A DNA stretch of 64,000 nt. Source: Clostridiales bacterium. GTDB lineage: Bacteria; Bacillota; Clostridia; Oscillospirales; Oscillospiraceae. The stretch's first letter is position 1. Every line of letters begins with the position of its first letter. Positions 25,894 through 34,107 of this stretch are shown here, piece after piece. The stretch is taken from assembly GCA_004557075.1 (NCBI GenBank), contig SFEX01000008.1:124001-188000 (forward strand), read 5' to 3'. A model generated the notes under the pieces. It saw only the letters and a program-made list of their open reading frames with translations. It searched no databases and was not told where the DNA came from. The position numbers were made by a program, and so were the translations under genes.

Positions 25894-26853
25894 TTGGCTG
25901 TTGAACTTTTCATTCAGCATAATAGTACAATTCAATACCCGGTTGTTGAAGAAGGGGCAAAGCTGACTTGGGAGCGCAAAGGAACCCCCGGAAAGTTGGA
26001 ATTCACGGTGGTAAAATGCCCCGGATTGAACTTTGCTGAAGGTGATCCGGTGAAGCTGACTGTGGATGGAACACCCATGTTCTATGGCTTTGTGTTCAAG
26101 AAAAAGCGGGACAAGGGCGGCACCATTGATGTTGTGGCCTATGATCAGTTGCGATACCTGAAGAACAAGGACACCTTGACGGAAGAAGGGCTGAAGGCTT
26201 CCGATCTTCTGAAGCGTCTTGCAACTGATTTCCGCTTGAACCTTGGAAGCGTGGAAGATACCGGGTACACCATTGAAACCATCGTGGAGGAAAACCAAAC
26301 CCTGTTTGATATGATTCAGAATGCCCTTGATGAAACCCTGATGAATACCAAACAGCTTTATGTTCTTTTTGATGATGTTGGAAAGCTGACCCTGAAGAAC
26401 ATCAATTCCATGAAGCTGAATCTTCTGATTGATGAAGAAACCGGGGAAAATTTCAACTATGAATCCAGCATTGATGAACAGACCTATAACAAAATCAAAC
26501 TGGCCTTCAACAATGAAAAAACCGGAAAACGGGAATTGTTCATTGCACAGGACGGGGAGAAAATGAACCAATGGGGTGTTCTTCAGTATTTTGAAGAAAT
26601 CCAAACCCAAACCGGCGCTTCCGCCAAGGCCGATGCCCTTTTGAAGCTGTATGATCAGAAAACCCGCCGTTTGACGGTCAAAAACGCTTTTGGGGATGTT
26701 CGGGTAAGGGCTGGAAGCGCCCTTGTTGTTGCCTTGAACCTTGGCGATATTATCACCAACAATTTCATGGTGGTGGAAAAAGTCACCCATACTTTCAAGG
26801 ACAATGAACACCGGATGGAACTTGACCTGATAGGGGGTGAATTCATTGCCTAA
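25894..26853 (+). CDS. Baseplate hub protein (XkdQ/gpD-like)
   Basis: TTG 25894 is preferred because AGGGGTGATCCC precedes it; the GTG at 25885 lies within that site. The 319-residue protein has the hub-type beta domain entry TWERKGTPGKLEFTVVKCPG, followed by FYGFVFKKKRDKGG and YDQLRYLKNKDTL, and ends TLKDNEHRMELDL-type text. These match the XkdQ/late-control protein D family that forms the baseplate hub. Confidence 0.87.
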   Translation: MAVELFIQHNSTIQYPVVEEGAKLTWERKGTPGKLEFTVVKCPGLNFAEGDPVKLTVDGTPMFYGFVFKKKRDKGGTIDVVAYDQLRYLKNKDTLTEEGLKASDLLKRLATDFRLNLGSVEDTGYTIETIVEENQTLFDMIQNALDETLMNTKQLYVLFDDVGKLTLKNINSMKLNLLIDEETGENFNYESSIDEQTYNKIKLAFNNEKTGKRELFIAQDGEKMNQWGVLQYFEEIQTQTGASAKADALLKLYDQKTRRLTVKNAFGDVRVRAGSALVVALNLGDIITNNFMVVEKVTHTFKDNEHRMELDLIGGEFIA

Positions 26854-27277
26854 CGCTGTTGAAGTGGTAAAAAAGGCGGCGGTGGAAGCCGTGGAAGCTG
26901 GAAAGCCTGTGAACCTCTTGTTTGGGGAAGTTATTTCCGCTTCCCCTCTGAAGATTCAGGTGGATCAGAAAGCAATTTACACTGAAAAAATGTTGGTGCT
27001 TACCCGGAATGTCACTGATTATGAAGTTGATATGACAGTGAGCCACCAAACTGTTGTGATCAGCCACGGCCACCCGGTAACGGACACCTACACCGGGGGC
27101 GGAACGGCTGAATCCATTGACCACAACCACCCCATCAAAGGCAGGAAGAAATTCAAGGTTCATAATGCCCTTGTGGTTGGTGATTGGGTGCTTCTGGCCC
27201 GGATGCAGAAGGGCAAAAAATTTGTGGTGCTGGATCGTATCAAAGCGAACCCGGCCCTGAAGGGGGAATGGCTATGA
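26846..27277 (+). CDS. DUF2577 baseplate protein (XkdR-like)
   Basis: TTG 26846 follows AGGGGGTGAATTCA, the same ribosome-site layout as other TTG genes here. About 143 residues, with the DUF2577 pattern: LFGEVISASPLKIQVDQK, then a His-rich IDHNHPIKGRKKF, and VGDWVLLARMQKGKKFVVLDRI at the end. It occupies the XkdR position and is probably an OB-fold baseplate spike or hub component. Confidence 0.88.
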   Translation: MPNAVEVVKKAAVEAVEAGKPVNLLFGEVISASPLKIQVDQKAIYTEKMLVLTRNVTDYEVDMTVSHQTVVISHGHPVTDTYTGGGTAESIDHNHPIKGRKKFKVHNALVVGDWVLLARMQKGKKFVVLDRIKANPALKGEWL

Positions 27278-27675
27278 TCCCACAGACCGGGGATGATCTG
27301 CGGCAGGATTTTGTATTTGAAACCCTTCCAAGCAGAACCTTCCGCCTGAACTATAACGCTTTGACGATCACCGGAACCATTGATGAAATCAAAGCTGTGG
27401 AACAGGCGGTATATTTGATCCTGAACACTGAACGCTATCAATGGCTGATTCATTCTTGGGATTATGGGGTTGAACTTCATGATCTTATCGGGAAAGATGT
27501 GGAATTTTGCATTCCTGAAATTGAACGGCGCATTCGGGAAGCCTTGCTTCAGGATGATAGGATCACGGCAGTTGAAAATTTTGAATTTACGGTGAACAAA
27601 AAACAAGTGCTGGCTACCTTTAAGGTAGTCAGCATTTTTGGCGAAATCAACACAGAAATGGGGGTTGAAATCTGA
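27274..27675 (+). CDS. DUF2634 baseplate wedge protein (XkdS-like)
   Basis: Starts at ATG 27274 in an ATGA overlap with the previous stop; GGGGGA lies 6 bases upstream. The 133-residue protein has QAVYLILNTERYQWLIHSWD and YGVELHDLIGKD, the gp25/DUF2634 lysozyme-like wedge fold, then EIERRIREALLQDDRITAVE. It joins the wedge with the J-like protein downstream. Confidence 0.9.
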   Translation: MIPQTGDDLRQDFVFETLPSRTFRLNYNALTITGTIDEIKAVEQAVYLILNTERYQWLIHSWDYGVELHDLIGKDVEFCIPEIERRIREALLQDDRITAVENFEFTVNKKQVLATFKVVSIFGEINTEMGVEI

Positions 27676-28907
27676 TGTATGAAGCACAAACCTATGAAGC
27701 AATTTTGGCCCGAATGCTTCAGAAGGCCCTTTCCATTAACAGCAATCTTGACACCCGTGAAGGTTCGCTGGTGTGGTATGGGGATGCCCCCGCCGCTGTG
27801 GAATTGCAAAACCTGTATATTGCCCTTGAAACGGTTCTGAATGAAACCTTTGCTGATACGGCAAGCCGCCCTTACCTGATTTTGAGAGCGGCGGAAAGGG
27901 GCCTTTCCCCGCAACCGGCAAGCCCCGCCGTTTTGCAGATGGCAATTACACCAACCACTTTGTTTTTGCCGCTGAACACCCGTTTTTCCATCGGTGAACT
28001 GAACTATTATGTTTCGGCGGATCGTGGAAACGGTAATTATGAACTGACCTGTGAAACGGCTGGTGAAGCCGGTAACAACTACACCGGCACAGTCATTCCC
28101 ATTGAGTATGTGGACGGGCTGGAAACCTGCAAGATCATTTCCATTCTGGTTCCCGGTGAGGATGAAGAAGATACAGAGGTTTTCAGACAGCGTTACCTTG
28201 ACAGCCTGAACGCCCAAGCCTTCGGAGGAAACCGAATTGACTACATCGAAAAGGTAAACGCCATTCCCGGTGTGGGCGGTGTGAAGGTATATCGGGCATG
28301 GAACAGCGATTTGAAACCGGCCAACATGATCCCGCCAACCGGAACCGATACATGGATCAACGGCCTTTCCGATGTACCGGAAGCCGTGAAAACTTGGCTT
28401 GATACCGTGTATGCCGCCGCCAAGAACAATATGTTCACCGTGGGCGGAACTGTCAAGCTGGTGATCATCAACAGCACCTTTACCGTTCCTTCTGAAACGC
28501 TGGTGGATCAGGTTCAGACAGCCGTTGACCCCCTTCAGAATGCCGGTGAAGGTGTTGGCATTGCCCCCATCGGCCATGTGGTGAAGGTGGAAGGTGTGAA
28601 TGAAGAAACCGTGGATTTGTCCTTTGCCCTGTACTATCAGCGGGGATGGACTTGGGATGATGTTTCCGGTTATGTCACGGAAGCCATTGAAGGCTATTTC
28701 AAGGAACTGGCTGAAGGTTGGGCTGATCAGAATGAACCCCTTGTGGTTCGTATCAGCCAAATTGAAAGCCGCCTGTTGGGTATCAACGGTATTTTGGACA
28801 TTGCCAACACCAAAATCAATGAAGAAGCGGCCAACTATACTTTGGAACTGGATCACATTCCGGTTTTGGGTTCTATCGCCCCAACGGTTATCACAATCAA
28901 CGCATAA
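27675..28907 (+). CDS. Baseplate J-like protein (XkdT-like)
   Basis: A 410-residue wedge protein starting one base into the previous stop. It has the N-terminal SINSNLDTREGSLVWYGDA-type region, a middle domain with FRQRYLDSLNAQAFGGN and IDYIEKVNAIPGVGGVKVY near 180-205, and a C-terminal domain with RISQIESRLLGINGILDI. The order and length are normal for gpJ-like proteins. Confidence 0.94.
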   Translation: MYEAQTYEAILARMLQKALSINSNLDTREGSLVWYGDAPAAVELQNLYIALETVLNETFADTASRPYLILRAAERGLSPQPASPAVLQMAITPTTLFLPLNTRFSIGELNYYVSADRGNGNYELTCETAGEAGNNYTGTVIPIEYVDGLETCKIISILVPGEDEEDTEVFRQRYLDSLNAQAFGGNRIDYIEKVNAIPGVGGVKVYRAWNSDLKPANMIPPTGTDTWINGLSDVPEAVKTWLDTVYAAAKNNMFTVGGTVKLVIINSTFTVPSETLVDQVQTAVDPLQNAGEGVGIAPIGHVVKVEGVNEETVDLSFALYYQRGWTWDDVSGYVTEAIEGYFKELAEGWADQNEPLVVRISQIESRLLGINGILDIANTKINEEAANYTLELDHIPVLGSIAPTVITINA

Positions 28908-28921
28908 GGGAGGGGTGAAAA

Positions 28922-29473
28922 GTGGAAAGACAACTGATCAAATACCTTCCCTATGTTGTCCGGGATTATCCTGAATTTCAGGGTATCACCGGAAGCGAAC
29001 AGCCCGAATTTGAACGGGCTTGGGCTTCTGCTGATGATCTGTTGAATAATCAGTTTATTTCCACCGCTGGAAGCATGGGCCTTTCCCGGTGGGAAAAAAT
29101 CTTGGGGATCACCCCCAAGGGAACGGACACCCTTGAAGATCGGCGATTCCGTATTATGACCCGGATCAATGAAGAACTTCCGTACACCGTCCCGCAGTTG
29201 CGGAACATCCTTGAAACCCTCTGTGGAGCCGGTAACTATTCCGCTGAAGTTGTTGAAGGCACCTATCAGCTTATTGTGAAAATCGGCTTGGCGGCAAAAA
29301 ACAATTTCAGTGATGTTGAAGCCCTGTTGGATAGGGTTGTTCCACAAAACATGATTGTGAACCTTCTTCAGCTTTATAACACCCATGCTGAACTTGGGCT
29401 TCTGACCCATGAACAGCTTGCCGCCTACACCCACAATCAGTTGAGAAACGAGGTTTTGACGAATGGCGAATAA
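28922..29473 (+). CDS. DUF2313 tail protein (XkdU/YmfQ-like)
   Basis: A 183-residue protein starting at GTG 28922 after GGGAGGGGTG. It has YVVRDYPEFQGITGSEQPEF near the N terminus, then RWEKILGITPKGTDTLEDRR and RFRIMTRINEELPYTVPQL, the XkdU/gpI pattern. It attaches tail fibres to the baseplate. Its 3' end overlaps the DGR target gene by 11 bp. Confidence 0.9.
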   Translation: MERQLIKYLPYVVRDYPEFQGITGSEQPEFERAWASADDLLNNQFISTAGSMGLSRWEKILGITPKGTDTLEDRRFRIMTRINEELPYTVPQLRNILETLCGAGNYSAEVVEGTYQLIVKIGLAAKNNFSDVEALLDRVVPQNMIVNLLQLYNTHAELGLLTHEQLAAYTHNQLRNEVLTNGE

Positions 29474-31322
29474 AACAACCAATTATGAACTGGTCAAACC
29501 CCTTGCGTCTGAATTTTATGATGTTGAAGTGCAAAACGGAAACATGGATAAAATTGATGCCGGGATGAAGGCCAATGCGGACGGGATCAAGGCCCTTCAG
29601 GATGGGCAGAAGGACAAGGCCGATCTGGTGGAAGGCAAGGTTCCCGCTGAACAGCTTCCCGCCATGAACTATGAAGCCGCTGGCACCGCCGCAAGTACGG
29701 TGAAAGCCCACAATGAGAATGAAGCCGCCCACCCTTACCTGTTGGAGCAGATCGGAACCTGTGTGACGGCGGCACAGAACGCCCAAACCGCCGCTGATGC
29801 GGCCTTGGAAGCTGTGTCCAGTATTGCATTTACCATTGATGTTGTTCCCACCCAAAGCGGTGCATTGACCTATAACGGCCAAGCGCAAAGCCCTTCTTGG
29901 AACAGCTATAACCCCGATACCATGACCCTTGGCGGGGTTACTACCGGCACCAATGCAGGAACCTACACGGCCACTTTTACGCCCAAGGACAAGTATAAGT
30001 GGAGTGATGGCACCACGGATGCAAAAAGCGTCACATGGACGATTGGAAAGGCTTCTATGGCGGTTCCTTCTCAAAGTGGAACCCTTACCTATACCGGTTC
30101 GGCCCAAAGCCCTTCTTGGAGCAACTACGATTCTTCCAAAATGACCCTTGGCGGCACCACCAGCGGAACCAATGCTGGAAGCTACAACGCCACCTTCACG
30201 CCCGGTGCAAACTACAAATGGAGTGATGGCGAAACCGGAGCCAAAACGGTTGCTTGGACGATTGGAAAGGCCGCTGGAAGCCTTTCTTTGAATAAGACTT
30301 CCATGAGCCTGACCGCCGCCAAACTGACGGACACCATCACGGTAACAAGGGCCGGGGATGGCGCTATTTCCGCCACTTCCAGTGATACCGGTGTTGCCAC
30401 CGTGAGCGTGTCCGGTACTACGGTAACGGTTACCGCCGTTGCAAAGGGAAGCGCCACAATTACGGTAAAGGTTGCCGCTGGAACCAACTATTCCGCCCCG
30501 TCCAATAAGACCTGTTCTGTGTCGGTCACCTTGCCCACAAGCACCCTGACAGATAACAGTTGGGCCACCATTCGGGAAGTTAGTAGCGCCGGTAAGGGTG
30601 CTAACTATTGGGCCGTTGGTGATATGAAGGCCATTGTGATCAATGGTAAGGTTGGCAATACCACTTTTTCCAACCTTTCCATCAATGTGTTCATCTTGGG
30701 TTTCAACCACAACAGCGCCAAGGAAGGAAGCAACCTGATTCACTTCCAGATCGGCAAGATCGGAACCACAGCCGTTGGCCTGTGTGACAGTATGTATAAT
30801 TCCACTACCAGTAATAGTGGTTACTTCAACTGGAACACCAGCAACACAAACAACGGTGGTTGGAATGCCTGTACCAAGCGGAAAACCCTGTATGGCAACA
30901 GCGGAACGCCTTCCAGCCCGGTTTCCAATAGCCTGATGGCGGCGCTTCCTTCCGATCTGCTGGCTGTGATGCAACCCGTGACAAAGTACACGGATAACAC
31001 CGCCAACGGTGGTGGTAATGTGGCAAGCTACATCACAGCTACCACGGATTACCTGTTTGATCTTGCTGAATTTGAAGTGTTCGGTTCCAGAAGCTATGCA
31101 AATAGCTATGAACAGAACTATCAGCTTCAGTATGATTATTACAAGGCCGGTAACAGTAAGGTTGCCTATAATCATTCCGCCGTGTCCACGGCGGTTCGGT
31201 GGGGCGTTCGTTCTCCTTATTACAGCAGCAGCAGTTACTTCTGCAGTGTCCTTACGGACGGCACTATCAGCACTGACGCTGCCAATCGTTCCTTGGCCTT
31301 GCGCCCCGGCTTTGCCGCCTAA
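29463..31322 (+). CDS. Tail fibre/receptor-binding protein, DGR target
   Basis: A 619-residue protein. Residues 1-125 are a fibre attachment region (NYELVKPLASEFYDVEVQNG). Residues about 129-273 are two tandem ~72-residue Ig-like/MBG-type repeats, each with GTNAGTYTATFTP-like and YKWSDG text. A Big_2-type Ig domain follows (274-360). The C-terminal ~255 residues look like a DUF6273/C-type-lectin-like ligand-binding domain ending RSLALRPGF. The final ~42 codons are the DGR variable repeat, so surface residues of the ligand site are diversified. It probably decides host-receptor specificity. Confidence 0.92.
   Translation: MANKTTNYELVKPLASEFYDVEVQNGNMDKIDAGMKANADGIKALQDGQKDKADLVEGKVPAEQLPAMNYEAAGTAASTVKAHNENEAAHPYLLEQIGTCVTAAQNAQTAADAALEAVSSIAFTIDVVPTQSGALTYNGQAQSPSWNSYNPDTMTLGGVTTGTNAGTYTATFTPKDKYKWSDGTTDAKSVTWTIGKASMAVPSQSGTLTYTGSAQSPSWSNYDSSKMTLGGTTSGTNAGSYNATFTPGANYKWSDGETGAKTVAWTIGKAAGSLSLNKTSMSLTAAKLTDTITVTRAGDGAISATSSDTGVATVSVSGTTVTVTAVAKGSATITVKVAAGTNYSAPSNKTCSVSVTLPTSTLTDNSWATIREVSSAGKGANYWAVGDMKAIVINGKVGNTTFSNLSINVFILGFNHNSAKEGSNLIHFQIGKIGTTAVGLCDSMYNSTTSNSGYFNWNTSNTNNGGWNACTKRKTLYGNSGTPSSPVSNSLMAALPSDLLAVMQPVTKYTDNTANGGGNVASYITATTDYLFDLAEFEVFGSRSYANSYEQNYQLQYDYYKAGNSKVAYNHSAVSTAVRWGVRSPYYSSSSYFCSVLTDGTISTDAANRSLALRPGFAA
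31190..31313 (+). repeat. DGR variable repeat (VR)
   Basis: A 124-bp segment at the 3' end of the fibre gene that aligns without gaps to 31995-32118. Of 33 template adenines, 16 are replaced here (to G, T or C); only one of 91 non-adenine positions differs (C in template 32011, G in VR 31206). Most hits are the first or second base of template AAY codons. The 3' end (TTGGCCTTGCGCCCCGG) is G/C-rich and nearly invariant, matching an initiation-of-mutagenic-homology region. Confidence 0.96.
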
Positions 31323-31351
31323 TCCCCCGCAGGATGATCCCGCCCCCCATC

Positions 31352-31371
31352 CCGCCCCCGCAAGGGGGCGG
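31352..31371 (+). promoter_or_regulatory. DGR hairpin/cruciform 3' of the variable repeat
   Basis: A perfect 8-bp inverted repeat, CCGCCCCC and GGGGGCGG, with a GCAA tetraloop, lies 38 bp after the end of VR and is absent beside the template repeat. DGR retrohoming in the Bordetella phage system uses such an 8-bp-stem, 4-nt-loop structure downstream of VR. The position just after the target stop codon fits that role. It is not followed by a T-run, so it is not a simple terminator. Confidence 0.8.
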
Positions 31372-31402
31372 TTCCGGGACGGTCACGAAAAAAAAACAAT
31401 AT

Positions 31403-31430
31403 GGCGGCGTAAGCCGCCCGAAAATTTTTT
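31403..31430 (+). terminator. Terminator after the tail fibre gene
   Basis: GGCGGC/GCCGCC stem with GTAA loop, then CGAAAATTTTTT. It ends the structural transcript and isolates the DGR cassette, which has its own promoter. Confidence 0.6.
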
Positions 31431-31435
31431 GAAAA

Positions 31436-31464
31436 TTGGCTTTTTCCCCTTTTTGTGCTATACT
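31436..31464 (+). promoter_or_regulatory. Predicted promoter of the avd-TR-RT cassette
   Basis: TTGGCT (31436-31441) and TATACT (31459-31464) are spaced by 17 bp, a good sigma-A match, with a start expected near 31471. It would transcribe avd, the template RNA and the RT as one RNA. Confidence 0.6.
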
Positions 31465-31494
31465 TTTACGGTAAGCCCGGAAAGGGGTGAAACC

Positions 31495-31959
31495 ATGTCT
31501 GTACTGAAACAGAAAAGAACCACAAGCAAAGCTGAATTTATCAACACGGCCAATCAGATTTATGTTGAAACCTTGAATTTCCTGACCAGACTTTCAGCCC
31601 GGTATTCACGCTTGATCGCTGAACCGGTTGCAAAGCTGGCCGGTGAAGTGATAGATCATGCTGAAAAGGCCAACAGCATTTTCCCTTCAGACCCCCAGCG
31701 GATCGAAATGCGGAAGGCCCACTTGCTGGAAGCAAGGGCTTCCCTGATGGCGCTTGATGTGCGCCTGACCCATTGTTACCTGATCTTGAACCAGAACCCG
31801 GAAGGTGCCTTCACCAATTCCAAAGGGGTTGCTGTGAAATCCAAGGACGCAATGGAAAAGCTGGATAAGATGGCCCAAAACTTGGGTGAACTGATCGACA
31901 AGGAAAATGAACTTTTGAAAGGGGCAATCAAAAATGTAAGCGCAAAACAAAAGAACTGA
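31495..31959 (+). CDS. avd: Avd-like DGR accessory protein (four-helix bundle)
   Basis: A 154-residue protein with GGGGTGA before the ATG. It is basic and almost wholly helical; FINTANQIYVETLNFLTRLS, AKLAGEVIDHAEKANSIFPS, MRKAHLLEARASLMALDVRL and AMEKLDKMAQNLGELIDKEN mark four long helices, the size and layout of Avd four-helix-bundle proteins. Avd pentamers bind the RT and the template RNA and are needed for mutagenic cDNA synthesis. Placement between target gene and template repeat is the same as in the Bordetella phage DGR. Confidence 0.85.
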   Translation: MSVLKQKRTTSKAEFINTANQIYVETLNFLTRLSARYSRLIAEPVAKLAGEVIDHAEKANSIFPSDPQRIEMRKAHLLEARASLMALDVRLTHCYLILNQNPEGAFTNSKGVAVKSKDAMEKLDKMAQNLGELIDKENELLKGAIKNVSAKQKN

Positions 31960-31994
31960 TTTTCATTAGGTGTATCTCTGGAAATTTGCCTTCG

Positions 31995-32118
31995 GGCGGT
32001 TCGGTGGGGCCTTCGTTCTCCTAATTACAACAACAACAATAACTTCTGCAATGTCAATACGGACGGCACAATCAACAATAACAATGCCAATCGTTCCTTG
32101 GCCTTGCGCCCCGGATTT
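31995..32118 (+). repeat. DGR template repeat (TR)
   Basis: The non-coding, unmutated copy of VR. In the VR frame it would read a run of asparagine (AAT/AAC) codons, twelve at positions where adenine mutagenesis can give up to 15 amino acids without a stop. It shares 16 exact bases at the 5' edge and over 30 at the 3' edge with VR. It is transcribed with the flanking avd and RT genes and serves as the RNA template for error-prone reverse transcription at adenines. Confidence 0.96.
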
Positions 32119-32356
32119 TACTAATATACACGGTCAAATGCAGTAACAGGAAGCCACGGCTTTTCAGGTGAAAGACGACCGATGTAAAAGGAGAGATACT
32201 TCCTTGGGTTTCAATCCCTAAAACTGCCCTTTGATGCCCTTACACGGACGCTTCTTGCATGGTGGGGTATGTGCCTAACCCATTTCATGTGTCAGGGCAA
32301 AGCAGATTAGACGGCACCCGACAATTCATCTGTACGAAAGGCGAATACTTTTTATT
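32119..32356 (+). ncRNA. TR-RT spacer, probable DGR RNA 3' portion
   Basis: This 238-bp stretch between the template repeat and the RT start has no credible ORF. In characterised DGRs the RNA directly 3' of TR (the Sp region) folds and provides the site where the RT primes cDNA. By position this stretch is the equivalent. Local inverted repeats are present but I cannot define the fold by eye. No terminator is evident, consistent with read-through into the RT gene. Confidence 0.5.
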
Positions 32357-33529
32357 ATGACAAGCCAAGAACGGCATGAAGCCCGATACCAGCGCCGCAA
32401 AGCAAAGCGGCAAGAGAGAAAACAGGCCCGGAGTGATAACCTTGGGCCGGTGAATAAAGTGTTCAGTTACCGGAAGATGTTCTTCTATGGCCGCAAGTGC
32501 TGTAATGGTGTGCGGTGGAAGCAAAGTGTTCAGAACTTTGAAGGACACCTGTTTTCAGGAACAGCTAAACGGCGGCGGCAAGTGTTGGATCAGAAATGGA
32601 AGCCTATGAAATGCACCCATTTTACGCTGTGTGAGCGTGGAAAGGTGCGCCCCATTGATGCCCCGCACATCACAGATCGCCAAATTCAAAAGGTGCTTAC
32701 CAATGAAGTTTTGATCCCGTTATACCGACCCAGTATGATCTATGACAACGGGGCAAGCCAACAGGGAAAGGGCCTTCATTGGCATTTTCGCCGCCTGAAG
32801 GAACAGCTTCATTGGCATTACCGGAGATATGGCCGGGAAGGTGCCATACTGCTGTTGGATTTGAAAGGATTTTTCCCCAATGCGCCCCACGCTTTACTGT
32901 ATCAGCGCCACCGGGAATTGATTTTGAATCCTGAACTTCAAAAACTTGCTGACACCATCATTCAGTATTCCCCATGCCCTACACCGGGCCGGGGGATGCC
33001 TTTGGGTGTGGAGCCTTCACAACAAGAAATGGTTTCTATGCCCAGCCGAATTGATAACTGGATCAAATGTCAGGCCGGTGTTCACTGTGCCGGTCATTAC
33101 ATGGATGATTACTATGTGATCTTGCCCGATGTGGAAGAACTGAAGAAACTTGGGCATGAAATAGTAAGGCGGTTTGAAGCCGCTGGAATCCGTGTGAACA
33201 AGAAAAAATGTAAAATCATCCCCCTTACAAAGCCGTTTCGGTTCTGTAAGGCAAAATTCACTTTGACCGAAACCGGAAAAATCAAGGTGAATGGGAACCG
33301 GGATGGTGTGAAACGGGCAAGGCGAAAGCTGAAGCTGTTTCACAGAGAATTCAAAGAGGGAAAGCGAACCTTCTTTGATATTGAACAGTACATGGAATGC
33401 CAAAGCGCATATTACCGGAACTTCAATGACCATGGCCGGTTATTGCGATTGCGGCGGCTGTATCATGCTATCTTTTTCGGAGGTGCGGAATGTTTAGAAT
33501 CATCAAAGACGGGGCCGGTATTGGCCTGA
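32357..33529 (+). CDS. DGR reverse transcriptase
   Basis: A 390-residue RT. It has the RT motifs LLLDLKGFFPNA (motif A-type Asp), GMPLGVEPSQQEM and GHYMDDYYVIL (YMDD catalytic centre near 252). The LGVEPSQ form is the [ILV]GxxxSQ signature that separates DGR RTs from group II intron and retron enzymes. The N terminus is basic (KAKRQERKQARS), suited to RNA binding. It copies TR RNA with adenine-specific misincorporation, working with Avd. It overlaps the next tail gene by 40 bp. Confidence 0.97.
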   Translation: MTSQERHEARYQRRKAKRQERKQARSDNLGPVNKVFSYRKMFFYGRKCCNGVRWKQSVQNFEGHLFSGTAKRRRQVLDQKWKPMKCTHFTLCERGKVRPIDAPHITDRQIQKVLTNEVLIPLYRPSMIYDNGASQQGKGLHWHFRRLKEQLHWHYRRYGREGAILLLDLKGFFPNAPHALLYQRHRELILNPELQKLADTIIQYSPCPTPGRGMPLGVEPSQQEMVSMPSRIDNWIKCQAGVHCAGHYMDDYYVILPDVEELKKLGHEIVRRFEAAGIRVNKKKCKIIPLTKPFRFCKAKFTLTETGKIKVNGNRDGVKRARRKLKLFHREFKEGKRTFFDIEQYMECQSAYYRNFNDHGRLLRLRRLYHAIFFGGAECLESSKTGPVLA

Positions 33530-34107
33530 CGGAAAATCTGAACTACATCAAAAAAGCCGAAAATGGTTGCTATGTCCTTTGCTCGGAGCCTGACGCTTCG
33601 GGCATTGTTTTTGGCGGCACCGTTTATCATCTGCTTGGGCGGGAGGCTTTGGAAGGTGTGGAAACCGTCAGCTTGGAAGAAGCTGATGGAGGTAATGAGA
33701 TCACCAAAGCCGCTGAAGCTGGCGGGATCATGTTTGTTACCTTGGCGGAAGCCGGGAGCATTGACACGGTAACGGCGGCGGAACACGCTGATCTGTTTGC
33801 TGAATGGGCCTATCCTATCGCCTACAAAACCGGCCAAATCCGCCGTTTTGGTGGGGTGCTTTACAAGTGCGTTCAGGATCACACTTCCCAAGCTGACTGG
33901 ACACCAGACACCGCTTCCAGCCTGTGGAGCCTGACCGCCAATCCCGCTGAAGAATGGCCCGCTTGGGCACAGCCGGTGGGGGCGCATGATGCCTATTCCA
34001 GCGGGGCGAAAGTTGCCCACAATGAAAAGCATTGGGTTTCCATCGTGGATAACAATGTTTGGGAACCGGGTGTGTATGGTTGGGAGGAAGTAACCGATGC
34101 AGTATAA
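33490..34107 (+). CDS. Tail accessory protein with CBM5/12-like carbohydrate-binding domain
   Basis: A 205-residue protein. The N terminus (GIGLTENLNYIKKAENGCYV) and middle (AEWAYPIAYKTGQIRRFGGV) resemble clostridial phage tail proteins. The C-terminal ~50 residues (WPAWAQPVGAHDAYSSGAKV and HWVSIVDNNVWEPG) match the chitin-binding CBM5/12 fold with its aromatic residues. It may bind cell-wall sugars and assist adsorption. It begins inside the RT gene with GGAGG upstream. Confidence 0.78.
   Translation: MFRIIKDGAGIGLTENLNYIKKAENGCYVLCSEPDASGIVFGGTVYHLLGREALEGVETVSLEEADGGNEITKAAEAGGIMFVTLAEAGSIDTVTAAEHADLFAEWAYPIAYKTGQIRRFGGVLYKCVQDHTSQADWTPDTASSLWSLTANPAEEWPAWAQPVGAHDAYSSGAKVAHNEKHWVSIVDNNVWEPGVYGWEEVTDAV

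Noticed and set aside
31995..32118. A second variable repeat or coding exon
   Set aside because: This copy is rich in AAY codons, has no open start, and lies next to the RT. The direction of adenine changes makes it the template, not another target.
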